64,000 nt of DNA. Source: an uncultured Marinomonas sp. (lineage in GTDB: Bacteria; Pseudomonadota; Gammaproteobacteria; Pseudomonadales; Marinomonadaceae). Below are positions 30,719 through 39,819 of this stretch, one piece after another. The stretch covers positions 1 through 64,000 of the forward strand of contig CANLRQ010000003.1 of NCBI GenBank assembly GCA_947493575.1, given 5' to 3'. Below the pieces are notes generated by a model. The model was not told the DNA's origin, searched no databases, and worked only from the letters and a program-made list of their open reading frames with translations. A program made the translations under genes and the position numbers. The stretch's first letter is position 1. Every line of letters begins with the position of its first letter.

Positions 30719-31801
30719 CTACCTACCGTTATACTCATAAGACAATGGGATATTTGCACTTGGATCTAAAGCGTTGAGTTGATTTTCTCGAAGTATTGAA
30801 TCGAGCGCAATAACATCTTTTAGCTTCTTTACCCCGCCATCAGCTTGGATTGTAAAAATACCCTCACTTTCATTTAAGGAAGACAAGTTCCAAGCTCGAA
30901 TCAGAGTAATAGAGTCCAAATAGTCCTGAATATTTTGTAGCTTACTGTAGCTATCTAAACCACCCAAACGCATTTTGATACTAAACTCTTCACTCGAACT
31001 TCTTACTGCTGCGTACCTCTCTGACAGTAACTGGGACAATAAATCATTTGCAGTAATAGCTATTTCACGCTCATTAGAAGCAATAAAAGTAAGAGGAACT
31101 ATTTCAGCAGAAGGGAAATAAACCCTTATATCCACCATAAACCTTTCCCCTTGTTCGCTCACCCGAACTGCGCCAATGAGATCTGTTTGATAACGCTCAC
31201 TGGCCTTACTGATTTCATCCTCAAAAAAGCCCCATAGCTCTGACGCAGAAATAGCTGCTCTATCAATATCATCTAAAATAGGAGCATAAATTGATAGGCC
31301 ACTCATGGTTGATTGATGTGCTATCGTAGCCAACAAGGATGAGGGGGTATTTACTCCAGACAAGGATCTAAATTGACCATTCTCTTCAACTAGCCACATC
31401 AATATTGATGGCCTGTTACTCCCCCAAATAGCGATATTTCTTTCTATTAAAAAAAGATTAATAGATTGCTCAAAAAAAGTAACAACGACCTTTTTTGCTT
31501 CCACCTGCTCACCTTTAAAAGAAACCAACTCTTCAGATGAAAGAATTGAATGCTGGGCAACCCAACTTGCAGCATCATTCAAATCGCTATCTTTAACTGT
31601 AGAATTAATTAAATCTGGCCTACCAGACACCTTTTGCAATACGTTTTTGGCCGTTTGCTTAAAAGCGGCCCTCAAAAGCTGAGACTCGCTTAAACTGCTT
31701 GGCAATACAATTTCTGAACGGTACAACCCAGGAACATCATCAGCTAGCCCAACAGGGACCCAAAAAACACATAATATGAGGATTAAAATACGATTTTTCA
31801 T
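30719..31801 (-). CDS. DUF2066 family exported protein
   Basis: The 360-aa protein starts with a signal peptide, MKNRILILILCVFWVPVGLA, and then reads DDVPGLYRSEIVLP, typical of the DUF2066 proteins found beside purM in gammaproteobacteria. The start is set at the ATG with GGGAGAG 5 nt upstream; the longest ORF adds eight residues before the signal peptide. The mature part should be periplasmic. Function is unknown. It is divergent from purM and coupled to the small Cys-rich gene. Confidence 0.85.
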   Translation of the reverse strand: MKNRILILILCVFWVPVGLADDVPGLYRSEIVLPSSLSESQLLRAAFKQTAKNVLQKVSGRPDLINSTVKDSDLNDAASWVAQHSILSSEELVSFKGEQVEAKKVVVTFFEQSINLFLIERNIAIWGSNRPSILMWLVEENGQFRSLSGVNTPSSLLATIAHQSTMSGLSIYAPILDDIDRAAISASELWGFFEDEISKASERYQTDLIGAVRVSEQGERFMVDIRVYFPSAEIVPLTFIASNEREIAITANDLLSQLLSERYAAVRSSSEEFSIKMRLGGLDSYSKLQNIQDYLDSITLIRAWNLSSLNESEGIFTIQADGGVKKLKDVIALDSILRENQLNALDPSANIPLSYEYNGR

Positions 31802-31919
31802 AGCTCTCCCTTTAAATATTTGCATATTCTACTGTGTTACACCTAAAGAACCATAGCCCTATCGCAACTCTATGTTAAAATGCAGCTCTAAATCCCCACA
31901 TCATGATAAGGCATAGGCA

Positions 31920-32978
31920 ATGACCAAATCGGATAAACCATCGATTAGTTATAAAGACGCAGGCGTTGATATTAACGCTGGAAATCAATTAGTAGAGCGA
32001 ATTAAAGGTGTTAGCAAGAAAACTCGCCGCCCAGAAGTTATGGGCGGTCTAGGTGGGTTTGGAGCATTAACACGTCTTCCAACTAAATATAAAAACCCAA
32101 TTCTTGTATCTGGAACTGATGGCGTTGGCACGAAATTGCGTTTAGCAATGGACATCAATAAGCACGACACAATTGGTATCGATTTAGTTGCAATGTGCGT
32201 TAATGATCTCGTTGTTGCTGGTGCTGAGCCGTTATTATTTTTAGATTATTATGCAACCGGCAAACTTGATATTGATGTTGCAGCAAATGTAGTAACAGGT
32301 ATTGGCGAAGGCTGTTTGCAAGCAGGCTGTGCTCTAGTAGGTGGTGAAACTGCTGAAATGCCTGGTATGTATCATGATGGCGACTACGATTTAGCAGGTT
32401 TTTGTGTTGGCGTAGTTGAAGAAGAAAAAATTATCGACGGCACCAAAGTAAAAGCGGGCAACACTCTTATCGCACTTGGTTCATCTGGCCCTCACTCAAA
32501 TGGCTATTCTTTGATTCGTAAAATAATCGAAGTATCAAACGCTGATCTCTCTCAAGAAATTGACGGCAAAACACTGCAAAATGCCTTGATGGAACCGACT
32601 AAAATTTACGTCAAATCCATTTTGAAGCTCATGGAAGAAATCGATGTTAACGCCCTTGCTCACATTACTGGTGGTGGACTATTAGAAAATATTCCTAGAG
32701 TACTACCTGATGATGCTGCTGCTTATATCGATGCTTCATCTTGGACGCGCCCGGAAGTATTTAATTGGTTACAAGAAAAAGGCAATGTCGAACAAGAAGA
32801 AATGTATCGCGTCTTAAACTGCGGTGTTGGTATGGTTCTTTGTATTGATGAAGATAAAGCAGAACGCGCTTTAGAGATTTTAAAGTCTGAAAATGAAAAT
32901 GCTTGGATCATTGGTAACGTTCGCCCACGCACAACAGAGCAAGAAGTTTATATTTCTGACCTTGAGGCAAATGCATGA
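31920..32978 (+). CDS. purM: phosphoribosylformylglycinamidine cyclo-ligase
   Basis: PurM makes aminoimidazole ribotide, step 5 of de novo purine synthesis, using ATP. The 352-aa protein shows [25 protein letters not shown], the conserved [11 protein letters not shown] and [12 protein letters not shown]. It overlaps purN by 4 nt (ATGA), giving a coupled purMN operon. Confidence 0.97.
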   Translation: MTKSDKPSISYKDAGVDINAGNQLVERIKGVSKKTRRPEVMGGLGGFGALTRLPTKYKNPILVSGTDGVGTKLRLAMDINKHDTIGIDLVAMCVNDLVVAGAEPLLFLDYYATGKLDIDVAANVVTGIGEGCLQAGCALVGGETAEMPGMYHDGDYDLAGFCVGVVEEEKIIDGTKVKAGNTLIALGSSGPHSNGYSLIRKIIEVSNADLSQEIDGKTLQNALMEPTKIYVKSILKLMEEIDVNALAHITGGGLLENIPRVLPDDAAAYIDASSWTRPEVFNWLQEKGNVEQEEMYRVLNCGVGMVLCIDEDKAERALEILKSENENAWIIGNVRPRTTEQEVYISDLEANA

Positions 32979-33628
32979 GCCTATCGGTTGTTGTCTTAAT
33001 TTCCGGCAGCGGCAGCAACCTCCAAGCTTTGATTGATCAAAGCTTGGAGGGCAAACTCGATATTGATATCAAAGCCGTCATTAGTAACAAAGCCGATGCG
33101 TTTGGCCTCACCCGCGCTCAGCAAGCGGATATTCCGACCCATTTTATTAATCATAAAGATTTCCCAACTCGGGATGCTTTTGATTCTAAATTACAAAATG
33201 CAATCGATGAGTATCAGCCAGACCTTGTTGTCCTTGCGGGCTTTATGAGAATTTTGACGGAAGAGTTTACCCGCCACTTTGAAGGGAAAATGTTAAACAT
33301 ACACCCTTCTCTACTACCAAAATATAAAGGACTTAACACCCACCAAAGAGCGATTGATGCGAACGATCATGAACATGGGGTGAGCGTTCATTTTGTCAGC
33401 GCAGAACTTGATGCAGGTGCGGTAATCATTCAAGCTGCAACCAAGATCGACAAGGATGATAACGCCGACTCCTTAGCGAAAAAAGTTCATACTTTAGAAC
33501 ACAAAATATACCCTTTAGTAATAAAGTGGATTTCAGAAAAAAGACTTGCCTATAAATCAGGAAAGGTTATGCTCGATTCTGAGTTATTACCTGAAACTGG
33601 CATACGGTACAATCAAGATTTAAACTAA
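32975..33628 (+). CDS. purN: phosphoribosylglycinamide formyltransferase (PurN)
   Basis: PurN transfers a formyl group from 10-formyl-THF to GAR, step 3 of purine synthesis. The 217-aa protein has [12 protein letters not shown] at the N-terminus, the folate-site region LAGFMRIL, and the catalytic [12 protein letters not shown] (Asn/His) with Asp in ELDAGAVI. A perfect 32-bp palindrome lies within codons 15-26. It is translationally coupled to purM and followed 14 nt later by the DUF3108 gene. Confidence 0.97.
   Translation: MSLSVVVLISGSGSNLQALIDQSLEGKLDIDIKAVISNKADAFGLTRAQQADIPTHFINHKDFPTRDAFDSKLQNAIDEYQPDLVVLAGFMRILTEEFTRHFEGKMLNIHPSLLPKYKGLNTHQRAIDANDHEHGVSVHFVSAELDAGAVIIQAATKIDKDDNADSLAKKVHTLEHKIYPLVIKWISEKRLAYKSGKVMLDSELLPETGIRYNQDLN
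33019..33050. repeat. perfect inverted repeat inside purN
   Basis: Arms CCTCCAAGCTTTGAT (33019-33033) and ATCAAAGCTTGGAGG (33036-33050) are exact reverse complements with a 2-nt centre. It lies about 45 nt after the purN start and encodes residues around [12 protein letters not shown]. As RNA it would be a very stable hairpin in the early coding region. Confidence 0.97.
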
Positions 33629-33642
33629 TTTAAGGAGACGGC

Positions 33643-34356
33643 ATGCGTACAACCTTCATATTATTGATTTCAATATTAGGGATATTTTGTCAGCCTGCTG
33701 TCTCTTCTACTGACTCATCTAATCACGTCAGCAACTTATTTTTTCCATATAAGGCAACATACAGTACTATCTGGAAAAAAGGTCTAAGCCTTGAAGTTCA
33801 AGGAACCCAAACTCTTACGAAAGAAGATTCACATTGGTTTTTTGAATTTAAAGCGTCTACCTTTTTCGCATCTTTAACCGAAAATGTCAGTTTTCAACTT
33901 AAAAACAATCAAATTCGTCCTGAAAATTATTACTATAAAAGCCAACTTCTAGGTAAAAAACGTGAGGCAAAACTCACTTTTGACTGGGAGCAAATGCAAG
34001 TTAAAAACGACATTAAAAATAAACCTTGGAAAATGGATATCCATGAAAAAACCATTGATAAATTAGGTATTCAACTACAACTAAGGCAAGACCTAAAGGT
34101 TGGTAGAGAAGAATTACATTATGAAATTGCAGACGGTGGTCGATTAAAGTATTGGACATTTGAACGAATTGGCACTCAGAAAGTAAAAACAAGTTTAGGC
34201 GACCTAGACACCGTTAAAGTGGTAAGAACAGACAATCAGAACAATGACAGAGAATCTGTATTTTACTTTGCTCCTGAATACGACTTTCTTTTAGTAAAAA
34301 TGAAATACGTTGAAAACAAAGAGTCCTATTTATTAGAAATTAAAAGCATTCAATAA
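33643..34356 (+). CDS. DUF3108 family exported protein
   Basis: The 237-aa protein has a signal peptide (MRTTFILLISILGIFCQPAVSS). YKATYSTIWKKGLSLEVQG follows, then alternating beta-strand sequence such as KREAKLTFDW and LKYWTFERIGTQKVKTSLGDLDTVKVVR, typical of the DUF3108 fold. AAGGAG precedes the ATG. It follows purN closely, as in Pseudomonas and relatives, which suggests cotranscription. It probably acts in the periplasm; its function is unknown. Confidence 0.87.
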   Translation: MRTTFILLISILGIFCQPAVSSTDSSNHVSNLFFPYKATYSTIWKKGLSLEVQGTQTLTKEDSHWFFEFKASTFFASLTENVSFQLKNNQIRPENYYYKSQLLGKKREAKLTFDWEQMQVKNDIKNKPWKMDIHEKTIDKLGIQLQLRQDLKVGREELHYEIADGGRLKYWTFERIGTQKVKTSLGDLDTVKVVRTDNQNNDRESVFYFAPEYDFLLVKMKYVENKESYLLEIKSIQ

Positions 34357-34361
34357 AGCGC

Positions 34362-34958
34362 TTACGTAAGTTCATCTAAATAATTAATGTTTTTAAAAAG
34401 TGTTTCATCTTCCCAAAGTATAGACTTAGCAGCTATTTCCTTATAAAACCTCATCACCTTATATTGCTTATTTTTTAAAAAATTCATCAGACAACCTAAA
34501 ACAGCAACAGGCATAATGACATGTAAAGGCTGCACCCCCGAAGAAGTTTCTATATAAAAGGTTGTTAAAGGCTCCTTCTTAGACGCTTTGAGCAATTGCT
34601 CAAACACGGCACTTGAAACTAACGGAGTATCACACGGAGAAAACAATATATGTGAGCACTCTTCTTGATGCATACTCAGTCCAGTTGCTATTCCTGATAA
34701 AGGTCCACAATCTGTAAAACACAGATGATCAGAGAAAGTATCCATCTGATTTGATTCAAACATGTCATGGTCTTTATTCACATTGATTTTTACAGGTAAT
34801 TGCATTCCTTTAATGGCTTCATACACATAATAATATAGAGGTTTACCTTTATATTGTTGCAGTGCTTTATTTTTTCCTTCCATCCTGATGGCTTGACCGC
34901 CAGCCAAAATAACACATATAACTTGACACTCAGTATGAGTCTCATGGTTAATCAGCAC
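34362..34958 (-). CDS. mobA: molybdenum cofactor guanylyltransferase
   Basis: MobA attaches GMP to molybdopterin, giving the bis-MGD cofactor required by enzymes such as the NasA encoded nearby. The 198-aa protein has the nucleotide-binding loop LAGGQAIRMEGKNKAL, a variant of LAGGxxxRMGGxDK with Glu for Gly, and the metal-binding SPCDTPLV. The start is set at GTG (34958), because AAGGAGGTG lies just upstream with ideal spacing. An in-frame ATG 30 nt earlier would place the Shine-Dalgarno inside the coding region. It is convergent with the purMN operon. Confidence 0.88.
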   Translation of the reverse strand: MLINHETHTECQVICVILAGGQAIRMEGKNKALQQYKGKPLYYYVYEAIKGMQLPVKINVNKDHDMFESNQMDTFSDHLCFTDCGPLSGIATGLSMHQEECSHILFSPCDTPLVSSAVFEQLLKASKKEPLTTFYIETSSGVQPLHVIMPVAVLGCLMNFLKNKQYKVMRFYKEIAAKSILWEDETLFKNINYLDELT

Positions 34959-35449
34959 CTTCACCTCCTTAGAAATAAGTAATATCAACTATTACAGCCT
35001 GACATTATAAAGCTAAACACAGTTTACCTCCCTGCTCTCATGACAATATAAATAACAAATCAAGCAAGAAAATGAAAGAATCATGCACTTTTCATGAAAT
35101 ATGAAAATAAAAGAACACCTTTCCTAGAGTCGAGTTTTGCCCCTTAATTATAAGGCAATGCGTTCTGATTGTTTCATTAGATACGGATATAGCTATGTAG
35201 TTTATCGCGTTAAAATATTATTTCTTATGTTTTGTTTACTGTGAGATCTTTACAATAAGCCATGAGCGATGACAAGACGAGACAAAAACAGACAAAAAAG
35301 CGGAGTTTATGAGTTATAAATGAGCATTTTGAGTCTGTTTTTAACAAAGTATATTAACAAGTGCAATAGTCGTGCAAAGGTCTCACTGTATTTTTAAATC
35401 TGTTTTCACTTTATAACTCTTCACTAAATACCTTCCCTAGCAACTTTCT
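34959..35449. other. mobA-trpD2 intergenic region (491 bp)
   Basis: No gene is visible on either strand. The region should contain the mobA promoter and the end of the nasA-trpD2 transcript, but no clear intrinsic terminator is seen. It includes one copy of a dispersed repeat (35311-35390). Confidence 0.55.
35311..35390 (+). repeat. dispersed ~78-bp repeat, copy A
   Basis: GAGTTATAAATGAGCATTTT begins a segment that matches 59819-59896 with few changes, through GTTTTTAACAAAGTAT and GTCGTGCAAAGGTCT to ACTGTA. No terminal inverted repeats or ORF are visible. Copy A lacks the extra tandem units seen in copy B. Confidence 0.85.
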
Positions 35450-36445
35450 TTAAGCAATTTTTTTACATTGGAACATCTGCTTGTCCCGAGCCCCCCAATA
35501 ATTCTTAGCAATTTGAAGACACTCCTTTTGGCTTTTCTTTGTTAATAAACTCAGAACGCTTGCCATTGTGCTTAAGGTCGCAAGCTCGCCAAACTCATCA
35601 AACTGAGAATCACTCCAATGCCATCTCATTCGATCAAAGTTCAACAGTTTTGTTTGCCTACAATGTTTAAATGTTGCCCTTGGCCAATGCTCCCAATGAA
35701 TGTTTCCATTTTGAACAACACCTAGATCAACATCTCTTTCTGGATTAATTTCAGCCTCTCCATTTCCTCCCCTAAAAACCAGAACGGAACGATCACCCAG
35801 TTTAGCCGATGCCTTAATATGCAGTTCATCATAACCTTTATGAAAAACACCATGAACGCTGTGCTTGGCTCGCGCCAAATTCATCATTCGCACTAATGTA
35901 TTTACAGGAGAGCGAAGTCCAAGCAATAACTTAAGATTCATTAATTGTGCCAAAGGGCCCGAAAGTTGCTCCAACGCCATGTAAGCAAAATTGTATTCAT
36001 TTAAATGCTTCTCAGCCTCTTTTACCGATTTTGCTATAGGAAGACCTAAAGCGACTAAAGCATCTTCTACATATAACCGCTCTTCATTTTCAAAGCAATG
36101 ACCATGCATAAAAATACGCACCCCTTGCTGACTAAGAGTCAGTGCTGCTAATAAAAACCAAGGCAGTTCATTACGTTTACCAGCATAAGCAGGCCAGTCG
36201 ATATGCACATCCGCATTTAACGCTATTTGACAGTGAGTACGAATCGCCTTGGTGAAACCAACTGTTTCATCGACCGTTTCTTCCCTAATCCGAATCAACA
36301 TCCAAAATGCTCCGACTTGCTCAGGCGTTACTTTCCCTAGTAAAATAAGGCCCATTGCTTGCTCTGCCTCATCTGCTGTTAAACTTCTCGAGCCTTTTTT
36401 TCCTTTCCCTAGAATTTTCACATACTTTATAAACTGCTCACTCAT
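35450..36445 (-). CDS. TrpD2/YbiB-type nucleic-acid-binding protein
   Basis: The 331-aa protein resembles the anthranilate phosphoribosyltransferase fold (LTADEAEQAMGLILLGKVTPEQVGAFWMLIRIREET at the N-terminus). This is the TrpD2/YbiB subgroup, reported to bind nucleic acids rather than catalyse tryptophan synthesis. The glycine-rich phosphoribosyl-binding motif expected in TrpD is not evident. The start overlaps the nasA stop (ATGA, 36442-36445), so it is made together with nitrate reductase. Its role in nitrate assimilation is not known. Confidence 0.85.
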   Translation of the reverse strand: MSEQFIKYVKILGKGKKGSRSLTADEAEQAMGLILLGKVTPEQVGAFWMLIRIREETVDETVGFTKAIRTHCQIALNADVHIDWPAYAGKRNELPWFLLAALTLSQQGVRIFMHGHCFENEERLYVEDALVALGLPIAKSVKEAEKHLNEYNFAYMALEQLSGPLAQLMNLKLLLGLRSPVNTLVRMMNLARAKHSVHGVFHKGYDELHIKASAKLGDRSVLVFRGGNGEAEINPERDVDLGVVQNGNIHWEHWPRATFKHCRQTKLLNFDRMRWHWSDSQFDEFGELATLSTMASVLSLLTKKSQKECLQIAKNYWGARDKQMFQCKKIA

Positions 36446-39156
36446 ACAACCGCCTCAGAGGACAACTCGATTATTTGTTTAAGCTCAGGAATACAAGAGC
36501 CACAATTTGTGCCACATTTGAGCGACGTGCCTAAATCTGTAACATTGTTGATTCCACTTTCAAGGGCGAGTTGAATTTGCTTTTCTCCAACATGAAAGCA
36601 TGAACAAATTATTTTGCCTTTATCAAGTGTATTGGCTTTATATCCGACACTTAGTGCGATCCTATCTTCTTCTTCCAGCTTAATTGGAACGATTGCCTCT
36701 GTTTTATTTAAGTTACTCAATAAACTGCCTAGCCAACTAGAGTCAAAGTTAAGGGGGCGAGTTGAAACATAAAACATAGCCATAGGAGACCCATCCACAA
36801 GATATACAAATCGCTGATCACCATTAATAGTATTTTTGTAGTCACTCCAATAGCCCTGCTGTTTGATATCAAATGTGGCCACCGTCGTTTTCCTATAATG
36901 ATGAATATTCAAATTCTCATTAAATGCCACCTCATAGCGAAAGCCTTTATCTTGAGTGATTTGGCAACTGTAGAGAAAATCAGTGGTATCAATAGGTTCG
37001 GCACTTAAAATAGTCCCATACAAAACAGATTTAATTGGAGTAACATTCACAATGGCATGTTTTGATTCAGGTTGCCCCGACAAAGGATCTACAATTTGAG
37101 GAACAAGGCTGGATACTATCGCGTTGTTTGCGATTTGGTTTGTCCAGTGAATAGGAACAAAAACCTCTCCCTCCCTTACAGATACAGACTGAGCTTCAAC
37201 CTTTGCTGGAACGACTATTTCCCCTACCTTAGACATGATACGAACCAGCTCTTTATCTTTGATAGATAACTTGTCGGCATCTTTTGGGTGCAAATCGACA
37301 TAGGGTTCTTCGGTATGGTTCGCTAGCTTTGATGACTTGCCTGTCCTAGTCATTGTATGCCATTGATCTCTCACCCTGCCTGTATTCAAAACAAAGGGAT
37401 ATTTCTCAGTAGCAGAAGCTTCCGGGAGCTTAGGCTCAATCGGAATAAACTTTGCCTTTTGATTGGGTGTGAAAAATCTACCATCGACAAACATGCGCTG
37501 AGTACCATTAGGTGAAGATGCAGTTACAGGCCACTGAATAGGTAATAATCCATTATAACTCTCCTCTGTTAAGTCCTTTAACAGACCGATATCAAAGTCT
37601 CTTTTTCCATGATTTTCAAACTCTGACAATGCCGCATGTTCATTAAAAATTTCGTATGGATGGGAGTATGAAAAAGACGATTCAAACCCCATTTTCTGTG
37701 CGACTTTAGAGATGGCCCACCAATCATGCTTGGATTCAGCATAAGGGGGTAAAATGCCTCTTTGGCGTGAAATTCGTCGCTCCGAATTGGTTACCGTTCC
37801 GTCTTTTTCACTCCATCCCGTCGCGGGCAATAATACATCTGCCATAAGACTGGTATCGGTAAACTCTTGGCAATCACTTACAATCACCATTTCACATTTT
37901 TCTAAAGCTCGCTTTACTTGAGCAGTATCAGGCAAACTGACCATTGGATTTGTTGACATAATCCAAATGACTTTTATTTTCCCTTGCTCCATAGCTTGAA
38001 ACATATCAACTGCTTTGAGACCATTTTCAGTGGCCATTTTAGGCGCATTCCAAAAGCGCTGAACTAAATCAATAGCGCCGGGCGTAGCAAAATCCATATG
38101 AGCAGCAAGTTGATTAGCCAACCCTCCTACTTCTCTCCCCCCCATTGCATTAGGTTGACCGGTAATAGAAAAAGGCCCCATCCCTTCATGTCCAATACGG
38201 CCCGTTGCCAAATGACAATTAATAATCGCATTGCATTTATCAACGCCACTAGAGGATTGGTTCACTCCTTGAGAATAAAACGACACTGTCTTCTTTGTAG
38301 CAAGCCACCAATCTACAAGAGTTCCAAGGTCTTCTTTCGCCACTCCCAATATGTTTGCCGTTGCTTCAATTGAAGGGCTTGCTTTTTGAGCACTCATTAA
38401 TGCGTTCAAAAAACCATCAGTATTACTTTCAATAAACGATTTATCCAGCACGCCATTCTGTTCGCTTTCTACTAACAGCATGGAAAAAATAAACGCGTCG
38501 GTTCCAGGAGTAATGGCCAAATGCAAATCTGCAATATCGCATGTAGCAGTTCGCCTTGGGTCAATCACAACCACCTTCATATTTGGGCGCTGTTCTTTTG
38601 CTGCAACAATACGCTGATACAGAACAGGATGAGTCCAAGCTGCATTTGACCCAACCATAATCAACAGATCACAGGTCTCAAGGTCTTCATAATTGCACGG
38701 CACAGTATCAGAACCAAAAGCACGCTTATAGCCCACTACAGCTGATGCCATGCAAAGACGAGAGTTTGTATCTACATTCGCTGTCCCAATAAAGCCCTTA
38801 GCAAATTTATTAGCAACATAATAATCTTCCGTTAAAATTTGCCCAGAAAGATAAAATGCGAATGAGTCAGGCCCATGCTCATCGATAACTTGCTTAATTT
38901 TTTCAGAAATCGCATCAATAGCGATGGACCAAGTCACCGTATTTCCATGTAATTTAGGTACAGACAAACGCCCATCTGAAGTCAGAGTATCTGATAAATT
39001 ACTGCCTTTTACGCATAAGCGTCCAAAATTAGCTGGATGTTCAACATCTCCTGATACTGGCGATATCTTCCCTGAGTTTGTGAATGAATTGGTAAGAAGT
39101 ACGCCACAGCCAACACCACAATATGGACAAGTTGTTTTTCCAGTTTTAGGTTGCAT
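36442..39156 (-). CDS. nasA: assimilatory nitrate reductase catalytic subunit
   Basis: NasA reduces nitrate to nitrite in the cytoplasm with bis-MGD molybdenum cofactor. The 904-aa protein has an N-terminal 4Fe-4S site, CPYCGVGC plus a distal Cys in GRLCVKG. The central molybdopterin domains include SRLCMASAVVGYKRAFG and the dinucleotide-binding C-terminal domain VLNTGRVRDQWHTMTRTG. A C-terminal BFD-like 2Fe-2S domain (CSCFHVGEKQI...CGTNCGSC) fits the NasA subtype. The start is at MQPKTGKTTC, with AAGGT 9 nt upstream. A long leader with a sigma-54 promoter and attenuator precedes it. trpD2 overlaps its stop. Confidence 0.96.
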   Translation of the reverse strand: MQPKTGKTTCPYCGVGCGVLLTNSFTNSGKISPVSGDVEHPANFGRLCVKGSNLSDTLTSDGRLSVPKLHGNTVTWSIAIDAISEKIKQVIDEHGPDSFAFYLSGQILTEDYYVANKFAKGFIGTANVDTNSRLCMASAVVGYKRAFGSDTVPCNYEDLETCDLLIMVGSNAAWTHPVLYQRIVAAKEQRPNMKVVVIDPRRTATCDIADLHLAITPGTDAFIFSMLLVESEQNGVLDKSFIESNTDGFLNALMSAQKASPSIEATANILGVAKEDLGTLVDWWLATKKTVSFYSQGVNQSSSGVDKCNAIINCHLATGRIGHEGMGPFSITGQPNAMGGREVGGLANQLAAHMDFATPGAIDLVQRFWNAPKMATENGLKAVDMFQAMEQGKIKVIWIMSTNPMVSLPDTAQVKRALEKCEMVIVSDCQEFTDTSLMADVLLPATGWSEKDGTVTNSERRISRQRGILPPYAESKHDWWAISKVAQKMGFESSFSYSHPYEIFNEHAALSEFENHGKRDFDIGLLKDLTEESYNGLLPIQWPVTASSPNGTQRMFVDGRFFTPNQKAKFIPIEPKLPEASATEKYPFVLNTGRVRDQWHTMTRTGKSSKLANHTEEPYVDLHPKDADKLSIKDKELVRIMSKVGEIVVPAKVEAQSVSVREGEVFVPIHWTNQIANNAIVSSLVPQIVDPLSGQPESKHAIVNVTPIKSVLYGTILSAEPIDTTDFLYSCQITQDKGFRYEVAFNENLNIHHYRKTTVATFDIKQQGYWSDYKNTINGDQRFVYLVDGSPMAMFYVSTRPLNFDSSWLGSLLSNLNKTEAIVPIKLEEEDRIALSVGYKANTLDKGKIICSCFHVGEKQIQLALESGINNVTDLGTSLKCGTNCGSCIPELKQIIELSSEAVV

Positions 39157-39212
39157 ATACGTTACCTTAAGCATGCAATACACACATGCAAGTGTTAAAA
39201 AAATCAATAAAA

Positions 39213-39244
39213 AAGCCCAAGCGATTTTTCAATCACTTGGGCTT
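39213..39244 (-). terminator. leader terminator/attenuator upstream of nasA
   Basis: AAGCCCAAG (39213-39221) pairs with CTTGGGCTT (39236-39244), extended by GATT/AATC, and is followed on the minus strand by TTTTTTATTG. It lies 57 nt before nasA and downstream of the sigma-54 promoter, so it would stop nasA transcription unless relieved. Its 5' arm overlaps GGC-AACGAA-GCC (39240-39251), a hairpin with an A1/G4 hexaloop as recognised by ANTAR proteins. Confidence 0.8.
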
Positions 39245-39339
39245 CGTTGCCTTTTGTCATTTTTTGACATTTTTATTATCTTATCTCACTCTTAAAAAGT
39301 TAAAACCTCTTGAGAAGTGAAGACAGATTTTATTTTAAT

Positions 39340-39357
39340 CAGCACACCTTTGTACTA
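39340..39357 (-). promoter_or_regulatory. candidate ANTAR hairpin (P1-like) at the 5' end of the nasA leader
   Basis: On the minus strand TAGTAC-AAAGGT-GTGCTG forms a stem (two G-U pairs) with hexaloop AAAGGT, which has A at loop position 1 and G at 4. It sits at the expected 5' end of the transcript, about 90 nt from the P2-like hairpin. That distance is longer than usual. A second hairpin, TGTCA-AAAAA-TGACA (39255-39269), lies nearer but has a five-base loop. Confidence 0.4.
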
Positions 39358-39369
39358 TGTATAATTAAT

Positions 39370-39384
39370 GCAATTTATAAGCCA
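39370..39384 (-). promoter_or_regulatory. sigma-54 promoter of nasA-trpD2
   Basis: The minus strand reads TGGCTTATAAATTGC followed by A. GG and GC are spaced exactly as in the TGGCAC-N5-TTGCA consensus, with an intact TTGCA -12 element. The expected start of transcription is about 39358, some 200 nt upstream of nasA. Confidence 0.75.
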
Positions 39385-39482
39385 ACTAAATCAATAGAGA
39401 TAACCTAATGTTTTTATTATGTTTTATAAATCGACACTCAAAAACCTTGAGCATCAAAAGGCTACTCTAATATAAAAACGAT

Positions 39483-39806
39483 CTATTTTAGTGCAATCCA
39501 AACTGAATCGTTTTCTAATTTGACATCCCAAGTAGATAAAGTAACATCATCATCAAGACACTCTCCAGTTAATAGATCATAACGCTGTTTATAAAGTGGA
39601 CTTGCAACTGTTAACTTACCCGCTACATCCGTCATCAAACCTCTTGATAACACATTTGCCTTACCTATAGGATCCCAATTTGATACAGCAAACACTTGCT
39701 TCTTTTCTGACTCCAAAAAGAGAGCAATTTGCTTATCTCCAATCAAGGCTGCAACCCCAGCTTGAGGAACTAAATCATGATAAGAACAGACTTTGACCCA
39801 ATTCAT
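39483..39806 (-). CDS. nirD: nitrite reductase small subunit
   Basis: NirD is the small subunit of cytoplasmic NADH-dependent nitrite reductase. The 107-aa protein has the NirD form of the Rieske fold without the Cys/His cluster ligands; the NWDPIGKANVLSRGLMTD segment is diagnostic. The start is at MNWVKVCSYHDL, with GAGGGG upstream, 13 nt after the nirB stop. It is the last gene of the nrtABD-nirBD unit. No clear terminator follows, so some readthrough into the nasA leader is possible. Confidence 0.93.
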   Translation of the reverse strand: MNWVKVCSYHDLVPQAGVAALIGDKQIALFLESEKKQVFAVSNWDPIGKANVLSRGLMTDVAGKLTVASPLYKQRYDLLTGECLDDDVTLSTWDVKLENDSVWIALK

Positions 39807-39819
39807 CGTAATTTCCCCT

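Noticed and set aside
35311..35390. CRISPR or tandem repeat array in the dispersed repeat
   Set aside because: There are only two distant copies, with no regular spacers. The 24-bp tandem array in copy B has no unique spacers between units.
39241..39270. TGTCA-AAAAA-TGACA hairpin as the P1 of the nasA leader
   Set aside because: Its position is right, but the loop has five bases and no G at position 4, so it does not meet the ANTAR loop pattern. It was kept only as a note.
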